A DNA stretch of 5,242 nucleotides from Spirochaetales bacterium (GTDB lineage Bacteria > Spirochaetota > Spirochaetia > SZUA-6 > DRHE01), in contig JAFGFV010000510.1 in NCBI GenBank assembly GCA_016930895.1, positions 1 to 5,242 on the forward strand. The letters are read 5' to 3'. The translations under genes were made by a program, and so were the position numbers. The notes beneath the pieces are model-generated. The model saw nothing but the letters and a program-made list of their open reading frames with translations. It did no database searches and was not told where the DNA came from. Below are positions 1 through 5,242 of this stretch, in pieces (position 1 is the stretch's first letter; every line of letters begins with the position of its first letter).

Positions 1-2840
1 ACTCGGTCCGGGAGAACTACCTGCTCAAGGTCGCCTCCGAGGGATTGATCGGGGAACGCATCTGTTTCCAGGGTGCCACGGCCAAGAACCGGGCCCTGGT
101 GGCGGCCTTCGAGGAGAAGCTCAAGAAGCCGATCTTCGTGTCGAAGTTCTGCCACCTGGCAGGGGCTCTGGGAGCGGCACTGAGCCTGCAGGACCGCCGG
201 AAGGCGGAGGGCGAACCGGCGCCGGCGCAGCGTGCCGGCGGCTTCCGGGGCATCGAGCTGTACCGGGAGTCGATCCCGGTCCGGTCCGAGACCTGCACCC
301 TCTGCGCGAACCACTGCCGGCTGCGCGTCGCCGAGGTGCAGGGTCAGAGTGTCGCTTACGGCTTCCTGTGCGGGCGGGACTACGACGTCCAGCGTTTCGT
401 GAACCGGAACACCTCCGGCTTCGACCCGGTGCGGGAGGTGCGGAGGATCCAGCGGGAGGTGGAGGCTACGTCGCCGGAGCTGGGGCCGGTGCGCTCCCGG
501 CAGGCCGCTGTGAGGATCGGTCTTCCGGCGGCGCTGCACGTTTTCGAGGAGCTGTCGCTGTGGACGCGCTTCTTCGCGGAGCTTTCGATCCCGACCGTGA
601 CCAGCGAGGGCTACTCGGACGCGCTGGTGCGGGGCAAAGAGCTGGCAGGTGCGGAGTTCTGCGCTCCGGTGACCGCCCTGCACGGGCACGTGCGCCACCT
701 GGCCGACAGCTGTGACTACGTCTTCCTGCCGACCGTGCTGGAGGCTCCCCGCCCCCGCCCCAGCCGAGGCTTCGCCGGGCGGAGGGCTCAGCGGCTGCGG
801 TACTACTGCTACTACACCCAGTTTTCTCCGACGATCGTAGCGTCCGTGCCGGAGGCGGCGCCGGAGGGAACGCTGCTGACGCCGCTGGTGGACCACGGGA
901 CCCTCGAGCCCGGCGCCAGCGGGGCCGCGGGGAGGACCGGGTGGCTGCGTTCGGTGCGACGGGCCCGGGAGCGCACAAAACGGGAGCTGTTCAAAGCCCT
1001 CGGCAGGGTGGTGGGCGGATTGCGCTACGAGGAGGTCGCCGGGGCCTACGATCGCGCCGTACAGGCGTATTCCGGGGTTCGGGAGCGGCTGCAGGAGCTG
1101 TACCGCCGGGACGAGGAGGCCGACGGCGACATCCGCGTGGTTCTGGCCGGCCGGCCTTACCTGGTGCTCTCTCCTGCGATGAACAAGGGCATCCCGGAGA
1201 TCTTCGGATCTCTAGGGGTCCGGGCTTACTACCAGGACATGATCCCCCCCGCGGACGAAGGGCCCGTGGAGTCCCTCCTGGACGCCTTCCACTGGCACTA
1301 CGCCGCCCGGATCCTGGAGACCGCCCAGGCCTGCGTGCAGACCGAAGGGCTGTACCCGGTGCTGGTCACTGCCTTCAAGTGCTCGCCGGACTCCTTCATG
1401 ATCGAGTACTTCAGGCGCCTGCTGGATGCTCACGGCAAGCCATACCTGATTCTTCAGATCGACGAGCACGACGCCAACCTGGGCTACGAGACCCGCATCG
1501 AGGCGGGGGTGCACAGCTTCCGCAACCACTACCGGGGTAGCCGGAGGGAGCCCGAGCGCCGGCTGGCGCCGGGACCGCGGTCCGAGGTTCCGCCGCCTGC
1601 CTGCCGGCCGGCCTTGAGCGTGGCGCCGGAGGTCGAGACCGCCCTGGATGGCAAGACGCTGCTGTTCCCCAACTTCGACCCGCTGTCCGCGCCCCTGGTG
1701 GTGGCGCACCTGCAGCGGGCCGGCATCGACGCGCGGCTCCTCGAAGAGACGCCCCTGTCGATTCAGAAGGGGATGCGCCTGAATACCGGGCAGTGCATCC
1801 CGATCAGCGTGATCACTCAGGAGGTGGTCGACCACATCCGCGAGCACGGACTGGACCCGGCCCGGACCGTGCTCTGGATGGGCCGCTCCAACTGGTCCTG
1901 CGGCATCCACCTGTATCCCCAGTACATCAAGAGCCTGCTCGAGGCCCAGGGCATGGGTCAGACGGGCGTGTACGTGGGGGAGATCTCTCACTTCGAGCTG
2001 TCCCCGCGACTGGTGGTGGGGACCTACTTCGCGTACCTGTTCGGGGGACTGCTGCGCCGCATCGGCTGCCGAATCCGCCCGTACGAAGCCCAGGCGGGCG
2101 CGACGGACCGGGGGATCGCGGAGGCCAGGGAGCAGTTTGTCGAAGCCTTCCGGGGCCGGCGCTCGCGCCTGCAGACCCTGCGGGAGGTGATCGGACGCCT
2201 GGAGTCGATTCCGCTGACGGTCGGCAGCGGGTCGGGCGGTCCCGGCCGTCCAAAGGTCGCGATCTTCGGGGATCTGTACGTGCGGGATAACGACGTCATG
2301 AACCAGGACCTGGTGCACTGGATCGAGGCGGCGGGGGGCGAAGTAGTCACGACTCCCTACAGCGAGTACATGCGGATCATCGCGGAGGCGTACTTCCGCC
2401 AGTGGGCCAAGCAGGGAACGATCCTGCCGGTTCTGAAGAACAAGGCGCTGCTGGCGGCCATCCGTATGGCCGAACGGCGCTTCTTCCCGCTGTACGAGTC
2501 CTACGTGAGCCCCCCGGAGTCCTTCCACCACCCCGAGGTCGAGCGGGAGCTGCAGATGTTCAACCTGCGGCTGGAGCTCTCGGGAGAGTCCTACGACAAC
2601 GCCCTCAAGATCCTGCACCTGCTGCGGGTGCACCCGGACATCTCCCTGTTCGTGCAGACCAACCCGGCCTTCTGCTGCCCTTCCCTGGTGACCGAAGGCA
2701 TGACCCGCAGGATCGAGGAGTTGACCGGCGTGCCGGTGGTGACCCTGACCTACGATGGCACCGGGGCGCCGAGAAACGACCTGATCATGCCGTACCTCAG
2801 GTACCCCCGGCGCGGCTGCGGAGCGCGCACGGGTGCGTGA
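1..2840 (+). CDS. Acyl-CoA dehydratase activase-related protein (ATPase C-terminus + DUF2229/COG3580 + COG3581), 5' partial
   Basis: The reading frame is open from base 3 to the TGA at 2838-2840, so the gene begins left of the window. The TTG at 45 is not a credible start, because the residues before it (ENYLLKVASEG) already match the end of a BadF/BadG/BcrA/HgdC-type ATPase, as does FQGATAKNRALVAAFEEKL just after. Next comes a C-x2-C-x3-C motif (CTLCANHC, 294-317) with a further Cys in CGRDYD (369), resembling an iron-sulphur ligand set. A DUF2229 domain follows (about 510-1530), with EFCAP (Cys 660), HGHVRHL, YYCYY (Cys 807), GRPYLVLSPAMNKGIP, FKCSPDSF (Cys 1380) and IDEHDANLGYETR. After a Pro/Arg-rich linker (about 1540-1640) lies a COG3581-like domain with GQCIP (Cys 1794), WSCGIHLYPQY (Cys 1899) and FCCPS (2673-2678). 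HgdC-type activators hydrolyse ATP to drive low-potential electrons into 2-hydroxyacyl-CoA dehydratases. Whether this fused form does so, or has another acceptor, is unknown. No dehydratase subunit genes are in the window. Family assignment is confident; function is not. Confidence 0.9.
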   Translation, partial: SVRENYLLKVASEGLIGERICFQGATAKNRALVAAFEEKLKKPIFVSKFCHLAGALGAALSLQDRRKAEGEPAPAQRAGGFRGIELYRESIPVRSETCTLCANHCRLRVAEVQGQSVAYGFLCGRDYDVQRFVNRNTSGFDPVREVRRIQREVEATSPELGPVRSRQAAVRIGLPAALHVFEELSLWTRFFAELSIPTVTSEGYSDALVRGKELAGAEFCAPVTALHGHVRHLADSCDYVFLPTVLEAPRPRPSRGFAGRRAQRLRYYCYYTQFSPTIVASVPEAAPEGTLLTPLVDHGTLEPGASGAAGRTGWLRSVRRARERTKRELFKALGRVVGGLRYEEVAGAYDRAVQAYSGVRERLQELYRRDEEADGDIRVVLAGRPYLVLSPAMNKGIPEIFGSLGVRAYYQDMIPPADEGPVESLLDAFHWHYAARILETAQACVQTEGLYPVLVTAFKCSPDSFMIEYFRRLLDAHGKPYLILQIDEHDANLGYETRIEAGVHSFRNHYRGSRREPERRLAPGPRSEVPPPACRPALSVAPEVETALDGKTLLFPNFDPLSAPLVVAHLQRAGIDARLLEETPLSIQKGMRLNTGQCIPISVITQEVVDHIREHGLDPARTVLWMGRSNWSCGIHLYPQYIKSLLEAQGMGQTGVYVGEISHFELSPRLVVGTYFAYLFGGLLRRIGCRIRPYEAQAGATDRGIAEAREQFVEAFRGRRSRLQTLREVIGRLESIPLTVGSGSGGPGRPKVAIFGDLYVRDNDVMNQDLVHWIEAAGGEVVTTPYSEYMRIIAEAYFRQWAKQGTILPVLKNKALLAAIRMAERRFFPLYESYVSPPESFHHPEVERELQMFNLRLELSGESYDNALKILHLLRVHPDISLFVQTNPAFCCPSLVTEGMTRRIEELTGVPVVTLTYDGTGAPRNDLIMPYLRYPRRGCGARTGA

Positions 2841-2852
2841 GGGCCACCGGGG

Positions 2853-2868
2853 GCCGGGCTTCGCCGGC
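2853..2868 (+). terminator. GC hairpin after the activase gene, possible weak terminator
   Basis: GCCGG (2853-2857) can pair with CCGGC (2864-2868) around a GCTTCG loop, 12 bases after the stop codon. No T-tract follows, so it does not fit a classical Rho-independent terminator. In DNA this GC-rich, a 5-bp stem can arise by chance. Confidence 0.25.
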
Positions 2869-2915
2869 GCCGGGCGGGGGCGCGGGGGAAGCCGCGTGGG
2901 GTCGCCGGAGTGTAC

Positions 2916-2944
2916 TGGGCACGGGTGGGGGCGTGGGGTATAAT
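2916..2944 (+). promoter_or_regulatory. Putative sigma-70-type promoter of the CDF transporter gene
   Basis: A perfect TATAAT lies at 2939-2944. Exactly 17 bases upstream is TGGGCA (2916-2921), which matches 4 of 6 positions of the TTGACA consensus. TATAAT stands out in this G-rich stretch. The predicted transcription start is near 2951, giving a leader of only about 8 bases before the ATG at 2959. Consensus and spacing are seen directly; activity is inferred. Confidence 0.6.
2917..2938 (+). other. G-quadruplex-forming motif in the promoter spacer
   Basis: Four G runs occur in order: 2917-2919, 2923-2925, 2927-2931 and 2935-2938. The loops between them are 3, 1 and 3 bases, which fits the canonical G3+N1-7 rule. 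The motif overlaps the putative -35 box, fills the -35/-10 spacer and ends directly against TATAAT. It lies on the non-template strand. A looser G-run cluster (2872-2901, one loop of 9 bases) lies just upstream. Confidence 0.55.
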
Positions 2945-2947
2945 CCC

Positions 2948-2957
2948 GGAGACAGGG
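2948..2957 (+). promoter_or_regulatory. Shine-Dalgarno-like sequence for the CDF gene
   Basis: GGAG at 2948-2951 sits 7 bases before the ATG at 2959, and an AGGG follows at 2954-2957. The spacing is good and supports that ATG. If transcription starts near 2951 as the -10 box predicts, GGAG would be mostly outside the mRNA and only AGGG would remain. Either a further upstream promoter exists or this match is not used. Confidence 0.5.
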
Positions 2958-2958
2958 C

Positions 2959-3927
2959 ATGCACAGCCAGCGGGCTCGACAGATCGAACGCTTCGCCTGG
3001 GTCGCGGTGGTCGGCAACCTGGTCCTGGCGGCGGTCAAGATCGCCGCAGGAGTCCTCGGGGGCAGCCTGGCGGTGCTCGGGGACGGGCTGGACTCCACCA
3101 TCGACGTGGGCGCCTCGGCGATCACGCTCTTCGCGGCGCGGATCATCGCCAAACCGCCGGACCGTACCCACCCCTACGGACATTTCCGCGCCGAAACCAT
3201 CGCCAGCAAGACCCTCTCGTTCGTCATCTTCTTCGTGGGGGCGCAGCTGGCCCTGTCCACGGTGCACCGGCTGGCGGCCGGGGTGCCGCCGGGGGTTCCG
3301 GAGCCCATGGCCCTGTATGCCGTCCTCCTGTCGGTGGCCGGCAAGGCGGCGCTGGCGATCCTGCTCTCCCGCTCTGGCAGGCGCCTGTCGAGCAGCATGC
3401 TGGTGGCCAACGGCAAGAACATGAGGAGCGACATCCTGATCTCCGGGGGGGTGCTGGTCGGGCTCGTGTTCACCCGGTGGCTCCACTTGCCGCTTCTGGA
3501 CCCCGTCGTGGCCCTGGCCATCAGCGTGTGGATCATGAAGACGGCCTTCGGGATCTTCCTCGAGTCCAACAAGGAGCTGATGGACGGACTGGACGACCCG
3601 ACCATCTACCCTATTGTGTTCGAGGCGGTGGCGGGGGTCTCGGAGGCGGCCAACCCGCACCGTGCCCGGGTCCGGCAGCTGGCGAACATGTACCTGATTG
3701 ATCTGGACATCGAGGTCGATGGCTCCCTGACCGTGGCCGAGGCCCACGACATCGCGGTGCGGGTCGAGAAGCGCATCAAGGAGAGGTTGGACAACGTGTA
3801 CGACATCATGGTGCACGTGGAGCCTCTGGGCAACGTGGAGGACGAGGAGCGCTTCGGCATCACGGAGAAGGGGGAGGGCTCTGGGGGCGGAACGGCCCAG
3901 TCTGAGGGTCAGGAGGGCCAGGGCTGA
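2959..3927 (+). CDS. Cation diffusion facilitator (CDF) family divalent metal transporter
   Basis: The 322-residue protein matches the FieF/COG0053 type of CDF, which exports divalent metals such as Zn, Fe, Mn or Co across the inner membrane in exchange for protons, usually as a homodimer. Six hydrophobic segments are visible at about 12-36, 38-63, 83-105, 114-137, 150-172 and 176-200. TM2 carries D45-x3-D49 (DSTID), followed by the family signature HPYGHFRAE (71-79). TM5 carries N154-x3-D158 (KNMRSD), where FieF has His-x3-Asp. A cytoplasmic ferredoxin-like domain (about 213-292) retains H234, H263 and H286 in PHRARVRQL, EAHDIA and VHVEP contexts. The last 20 residues are a Gly/Glu/Gln-rich tail of low complexity. 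The ATG has a good GGAG upstream, and TM1 begins soon after it, so the start is secure. The metal cannot be named from sequence. No co-transcribed gene or metal-sensing regulator is seen beside it. Confidence 0.95.
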   Translation: MHSQRARQIERFAWVAVVGNLVLAAVKIAAGVLGGSLAVLGDGLDSTIDVGASAITLFAARIIAKPPDRTHPYGHFRAETIASKTLSFVIFFVGAQLALSTVHRLAAGVPPGVPEPMALYAVLLSVAGKAALAILLSRSGRRLSSSMLVANGKNMRSDILISGGVLVGLVFTRWLHLPLLDPVVALAISVWIMKTAFGIFLESNKELMDGLDDPTIYPIVFEAVAGVSEAANPHRARVRQLANMYLIDLDIEVDGSLTVAEAHDIAVRVEKRIKERLDNVYDIMVHVEPLGNVEDEERFGITEKGEGSGGGTAQSEGQEGQG

Positions 3928-3932
3928 GGCCC
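3915..3932. terminator. Small hairpin across the convergent gene ends
   Basis: GGGCC (3915-3919) can pair with GGCCC (3928-3932) around an 8-base loop that contains the CDF stop codon. No T-tract follows on either strand. It lies where two convergent genes end only 15 bases apart, so it could slow polymerase from either side, but support is weak. Confidence 0.2.
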
Positions 3933-3942
3933 GATTCCCCGC

Positions 3943-4986
3943 CTACAGGTGCAGCTCGAGGATGTCCCGGTCCTGCACCGGCTCGTGGGGTGAGACCGTG
4001 ATAGGGTGCTCCGAGCTGCGCCACAGCCGGGCAAAGCGCAGGCTCTCGGCGAAATCCTTGTGGATGAGCCGGCAGATATCGGCGACGCTCTGACCTGCAA
4101 AGACGGTGTAGGGCCTGGAGAGGTCCGGCTTGTCTCCCGGCGCCTTGGTGTAGACGCGCACGATCTGCAGCCACTCGAAGAGCATCCGGGGCAGGACTCC
4201 CACCGAGGCGGGATCGTGGGCGCAGATCGGAACGACCTCCAGGCCGCCGTCCAAAGCGCCCGCGGTCAAGCCCGTCTCGGCGGGCCCCGATGGGGCGGCG
4301 GCTGCCGAAGCCGCCTGCTCGGCCAGCAGCTCCTTCAGGAGCTCCAAGCGTGCCTGGGCGCCCGGGGCATCGAGCTTGTTGGCGGCGATCCGGCAGCGCA
4401 CCTGGCTCTCCTCTTTCGGGTCTTTCTCCGGGACCAGGCGCACGTGACGGGCCCTCAGGGCTGCCGCCACCGCTTCCAGGTCTTCGAGCAGGCTGTCGGC
4501 GGACAGGTCCGCCACCAGGAGCAGCGCATCGGCGCTCCGCACCAAACCCAGCAGGTGAACCGGCATGCAGTCCGGCGTCACCGGCGGGCTGTCCACCAGC
4601 TGGATCTGGATGTCCTCGTAGGCAGCCATGCCCGGGAGCATGTGGGTGGTGGTGAAGGGATAGTCACCGATTTCGGGACTGGCGTTGGTCAGGGCCGCCA
4701 GGATCGAAGACTTTCCGCAGGAAGGCGGGCCGGCCAGAATGACCTGGGCCGCGCCTTCGCGGGCGAACCCCAGACCGGGCCCGCCGCCCTTTTTTCCAGA
4801 GCTCTCCATCTGCCCCTTGAGCTTGGAGAGCTTGCGCCTGAGGTCGGCGAAGAGGTGGTCGGTGCCCTTGTGCTTGGGAAGCAGAGCGATCATGTCCTCG
4901 AGGCAAGCGACCTTCTCGTCGATCGTCGCGGCTTTCCGAAACGCCTCTTCCGCCTTCCGGTACTCGGGAGTGACGTTGGTCGGCAT
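3943..4986 (-). CDS. DRG/Obg-like GTPase with C-terminal TGS domain
   Basis: The 347-residue protein has a charged, probably helical N-terminus (about 1-62) and a Gly/Lys-rich link. A P-loop GTPase domain follows: G1 GPPSCGKS (86-93), switch I YPFTTT (109-114), G3 region DSPPV (132-136) and G4 NKLD (203-206). The C-terminal TGS domain (about 276-347) contains VRVYTKAPGDKPDLSRPYTV and IHKDFAESLRFARLW, a close match in kind to DRG-type TGS domains. DRG/Obg GTPases are cytoplasmic and generally linked to ribosomes and translation; a role there is inferred. Two oddities are that G3 lacks the usual DxxG glycine, and that an Ala/Gly/Pro-rich insert (about 224-249) lies between G4 and the VVPICAHD strand near the G5 position. 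The start is an ATG (4984-4986) with only a GAGG one base away, too close for a normal ribosome binding site, and a -10 box just upstream. It runs convergent with the CDF gene and divergent from the DUF2779-like gene. Confidence 0.9.
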   Translation of the reverse strand: MPTNVTPEYRKAEEAFRKAATIDEKVACLEDMIALLPKHKGTDHLFADLRRKLSKLKGQMESSGKKGGGPGLGFAREGAAQVILAGPPSCGKSSILAALTNASPEIGDYPFTTTHMLPGMAAYEDIQIQLVDSPPVTPDCMPVHLLGLVRSADALLLVADLSADSLLEDLEAVAAALRARHVRLVPEKDPKEESQVRCRIAANKLDAPGAQARLELLKELLAEQAASAAAAPSGPAETGLTAGALDGGLEVVPICAHDPASVGVLPRMLFEWLQIVRVYTKAPGDKPDLSRPYTVFAGQSVADICRLIHKDFAESLRFARLWRSSEHPITVSPHEPVQDRDILELHL

Positions 4987-4993
4987 GCCTCAC

Positions 4994-4999
4994 AGTATA
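4994..4999 (-). promoter_or_regulatory. Putative -10 box of the TGS GTPase gene, predicts a leaderless mRNA
   Basis: On the minus strand, TATACT is followed by 7 bases (GTGAGGC) and then the ATG. With a usual -10 to start distance, transcription would begin at the A of the ATG or one base before. No good -35 is found: the hexamer at 17 bases matches 2 of 6. No Shine-Dalgarno sequence with workable spacing is seen, which agrees with leaderless translation. Confidence 0.5.
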
Positions 5000-5013
5000 C
5001 CCGATGCCGCCGC

Positions 5014-5040
5014 GCCGGGAACCCCGCCGGGAACCCCGCC
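5014..5040. repeat. 12-base tandem direct repeat in the divergent promoter region
   Basis: The unit GCCGGGAACCCC occurs at 5014-5025 and again at 5026-5037 with no mismatch, followed by the first three bases of a third copy. It lies between the oppositely facing -10 boxes of the GTPase gene and the DUF2779-like gene. It could be a binding site repeated about one helical turn apart, or simple replication slippage. Confidence 0.7.
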
Positions 5041-5094
5041 ACAGCTCCCGGTGTTGACTCGCAGGACCGGGTTCTGCGGCGGGCCTATCGATGG

Positions 5095-5100
5095 TAGAAT
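5095..5100 (+). promoter_or_regulatory. Putative extended -10 box of the DUF2779-like gene
   Basis: TAGAAT is preceded by TGG, giving the TGn extended -10 pattern, which can work without a strong -35. No convincing -35 is found at 16-18 bases. The box ends 12 bases before the ATG at 5113, so the predicted leader is about 6 bases. A GGAG at 5106-5109 is only 3 bases from the ATG. Confidence 0.45.
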
Positions 5101-5112
5101 GGGCTGGAGCTC

Positions 5113-5242
5113 ATGAACTACCGCCTGTCCAAGTCCAAGTACCTGACCGGCCTGAACTGCCTGAGGGCCCTGTGGCTGACGATCCGGGAACCGGGTAAGG
5201 CGGCGCCGCCCTCCCCTGCCCAGGAGTACATCTTCGAGCAGG
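5113..5242 (+). CDS. DUF2779-like / RecB-like nuclease-fold protein, N-terminal fragment (3' partial)
   Basis: An ATG opens a frame that runs off the right edge after 43 codons, too short to have stood out among longer frames. It reads MNYRLSKSKYLTGLNCLRAL and continues WLTIREPGKAAPPSP to EYIFEQ. The pattern LSKS(K/R)Y-x-x-G-x-x-C-x-x-x-LWL is the N-terminal signature I associate with DUF2779 proteins, which are related to PD-(D/E)XK nucleases of the RecB/Cas4 kind. The Cys at residue 16 would correspond to a conserved N-terminal cysteine, in Cas4-like enzymes an iron-sulphur ligand. An in-frame TAG at 5095 (inside the -10 box) limits the start, and ATG 5113 is the only ATG after it. It is divergent from the GTPase gene and may share regulation with it. 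The catalytic region is outside the window, so the call rests on the N-terminus alone. Confidence 0.65.
   Translation, partial: MNYRLSKSKYLTGLNCLRALWLTIREPGKAAPPSPAQEYIFEQ

Noticed and set aside
45..47. TTG as the start codon of the activase gene
   Set aside because: The frame is open to the window edge, and the residues before it fit the ATPase domain, so the protein starts upstream.
1145..1156. 12-base perfect palindrome GGCCGGCCGGCC
   Set aside because: It encodes part of the conserved AGRPY motif of the DUF2229 domain, so codon choice in GC-rich DNA explains it.
1212..3152. A 646-codon open frame on the minus strand
   Set aside because: It lies antisense to the activase gene and spans the intergenic region and the CDF start. 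Its Arg/Pro/Gly/His-rich translation has no recognisable domain and is typical of the complement of GC-rich coding DNA.
2402..3424. A 340-codon plus-strand frame joining the end of the activase gene to the CDF gene
   Set aside because: It is out of frame with both well-supported proteins and has low-complexity Arg/Pro/Ser-rich content.
5054..5059. TTGACT as the -35 of the rightward promoter
   Set aside because: It lies 35 bases before the TAGAAT box, far too distant for a sigma-70 promoter, and nothing resembling a -10 box is found 16-18 bases after it.
4006..5097. A 363-codon open frame on the plus strand
   Set aside because: It is antisense to the GTPase, whose G1, G4 and TGS motifs are clear. 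It is an artefact of high GC content.

Overview
The window is GC-rich bacterial DNA, densely coded, with three complete or near-complete genes and the first bases of a fourth. No rRNA, tRNA, CRISPR array or mobile element is visible. The left-hand gene belongs to a family tied to ATP-driven radical dehydratase chemistry, which points to an anaerobe or to a metagenomic lineage with anaerobic metabolism. The sequence alone does not settle the phylum.

Layout. (1) Bases 1-2840, + strand: the C-terminal part of a very large 2-hydroxyacyl-CoA dehydratase activase-like protein. The last residues of its BadF/BcrA-type ATPase domain are followed by a cysteine motif, a DUF2229 (COG3580-type) domain and a COG3581-type domain. 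Its start and its ATP-binding motifs lie left of the window. (2) Bases 2841-2958: a G-rich spacer with a GC hairpin, a quadruplex-like run of G tracts and a strong TATAAT box. (3) Bases 2959-3927, + strand: a cation diffusion facilitator metal transporter. (4) Bases 3943-4986, - strand: a DRG/Obg-like GTPase with a C-terminal TGS domain, convergent with the transporter and separated from it by 15 bases. (5) Bases 4987-5112: a divergent promoter region with a 12-base tandem repeat and -10-like boxes facing both ways. (6) Bases 5113 to the edge, + strand: the N-terminus of a protein resembling DUF2779 / RecB-like nuclease-fold proteins.

The genes do not form an obvious pathway. The transporter, the GTPase and the last gene each appear to have their own promoter. 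A recurring feature is that each of these three genes has a GGTAnnnT-type -10 box only 7 to 14 bases before the start codon. This predicts leaderless or nearly leaderless mRNAs. Other points to check are a DxxxD/NxxxD metal site in the transporter, a G-quadruplex candidate filling its promoter spacer, a non-canonical G3 motif in the GTPase, and the multi-domain activase itself. I do not see clear evidence of a wholly new system here.
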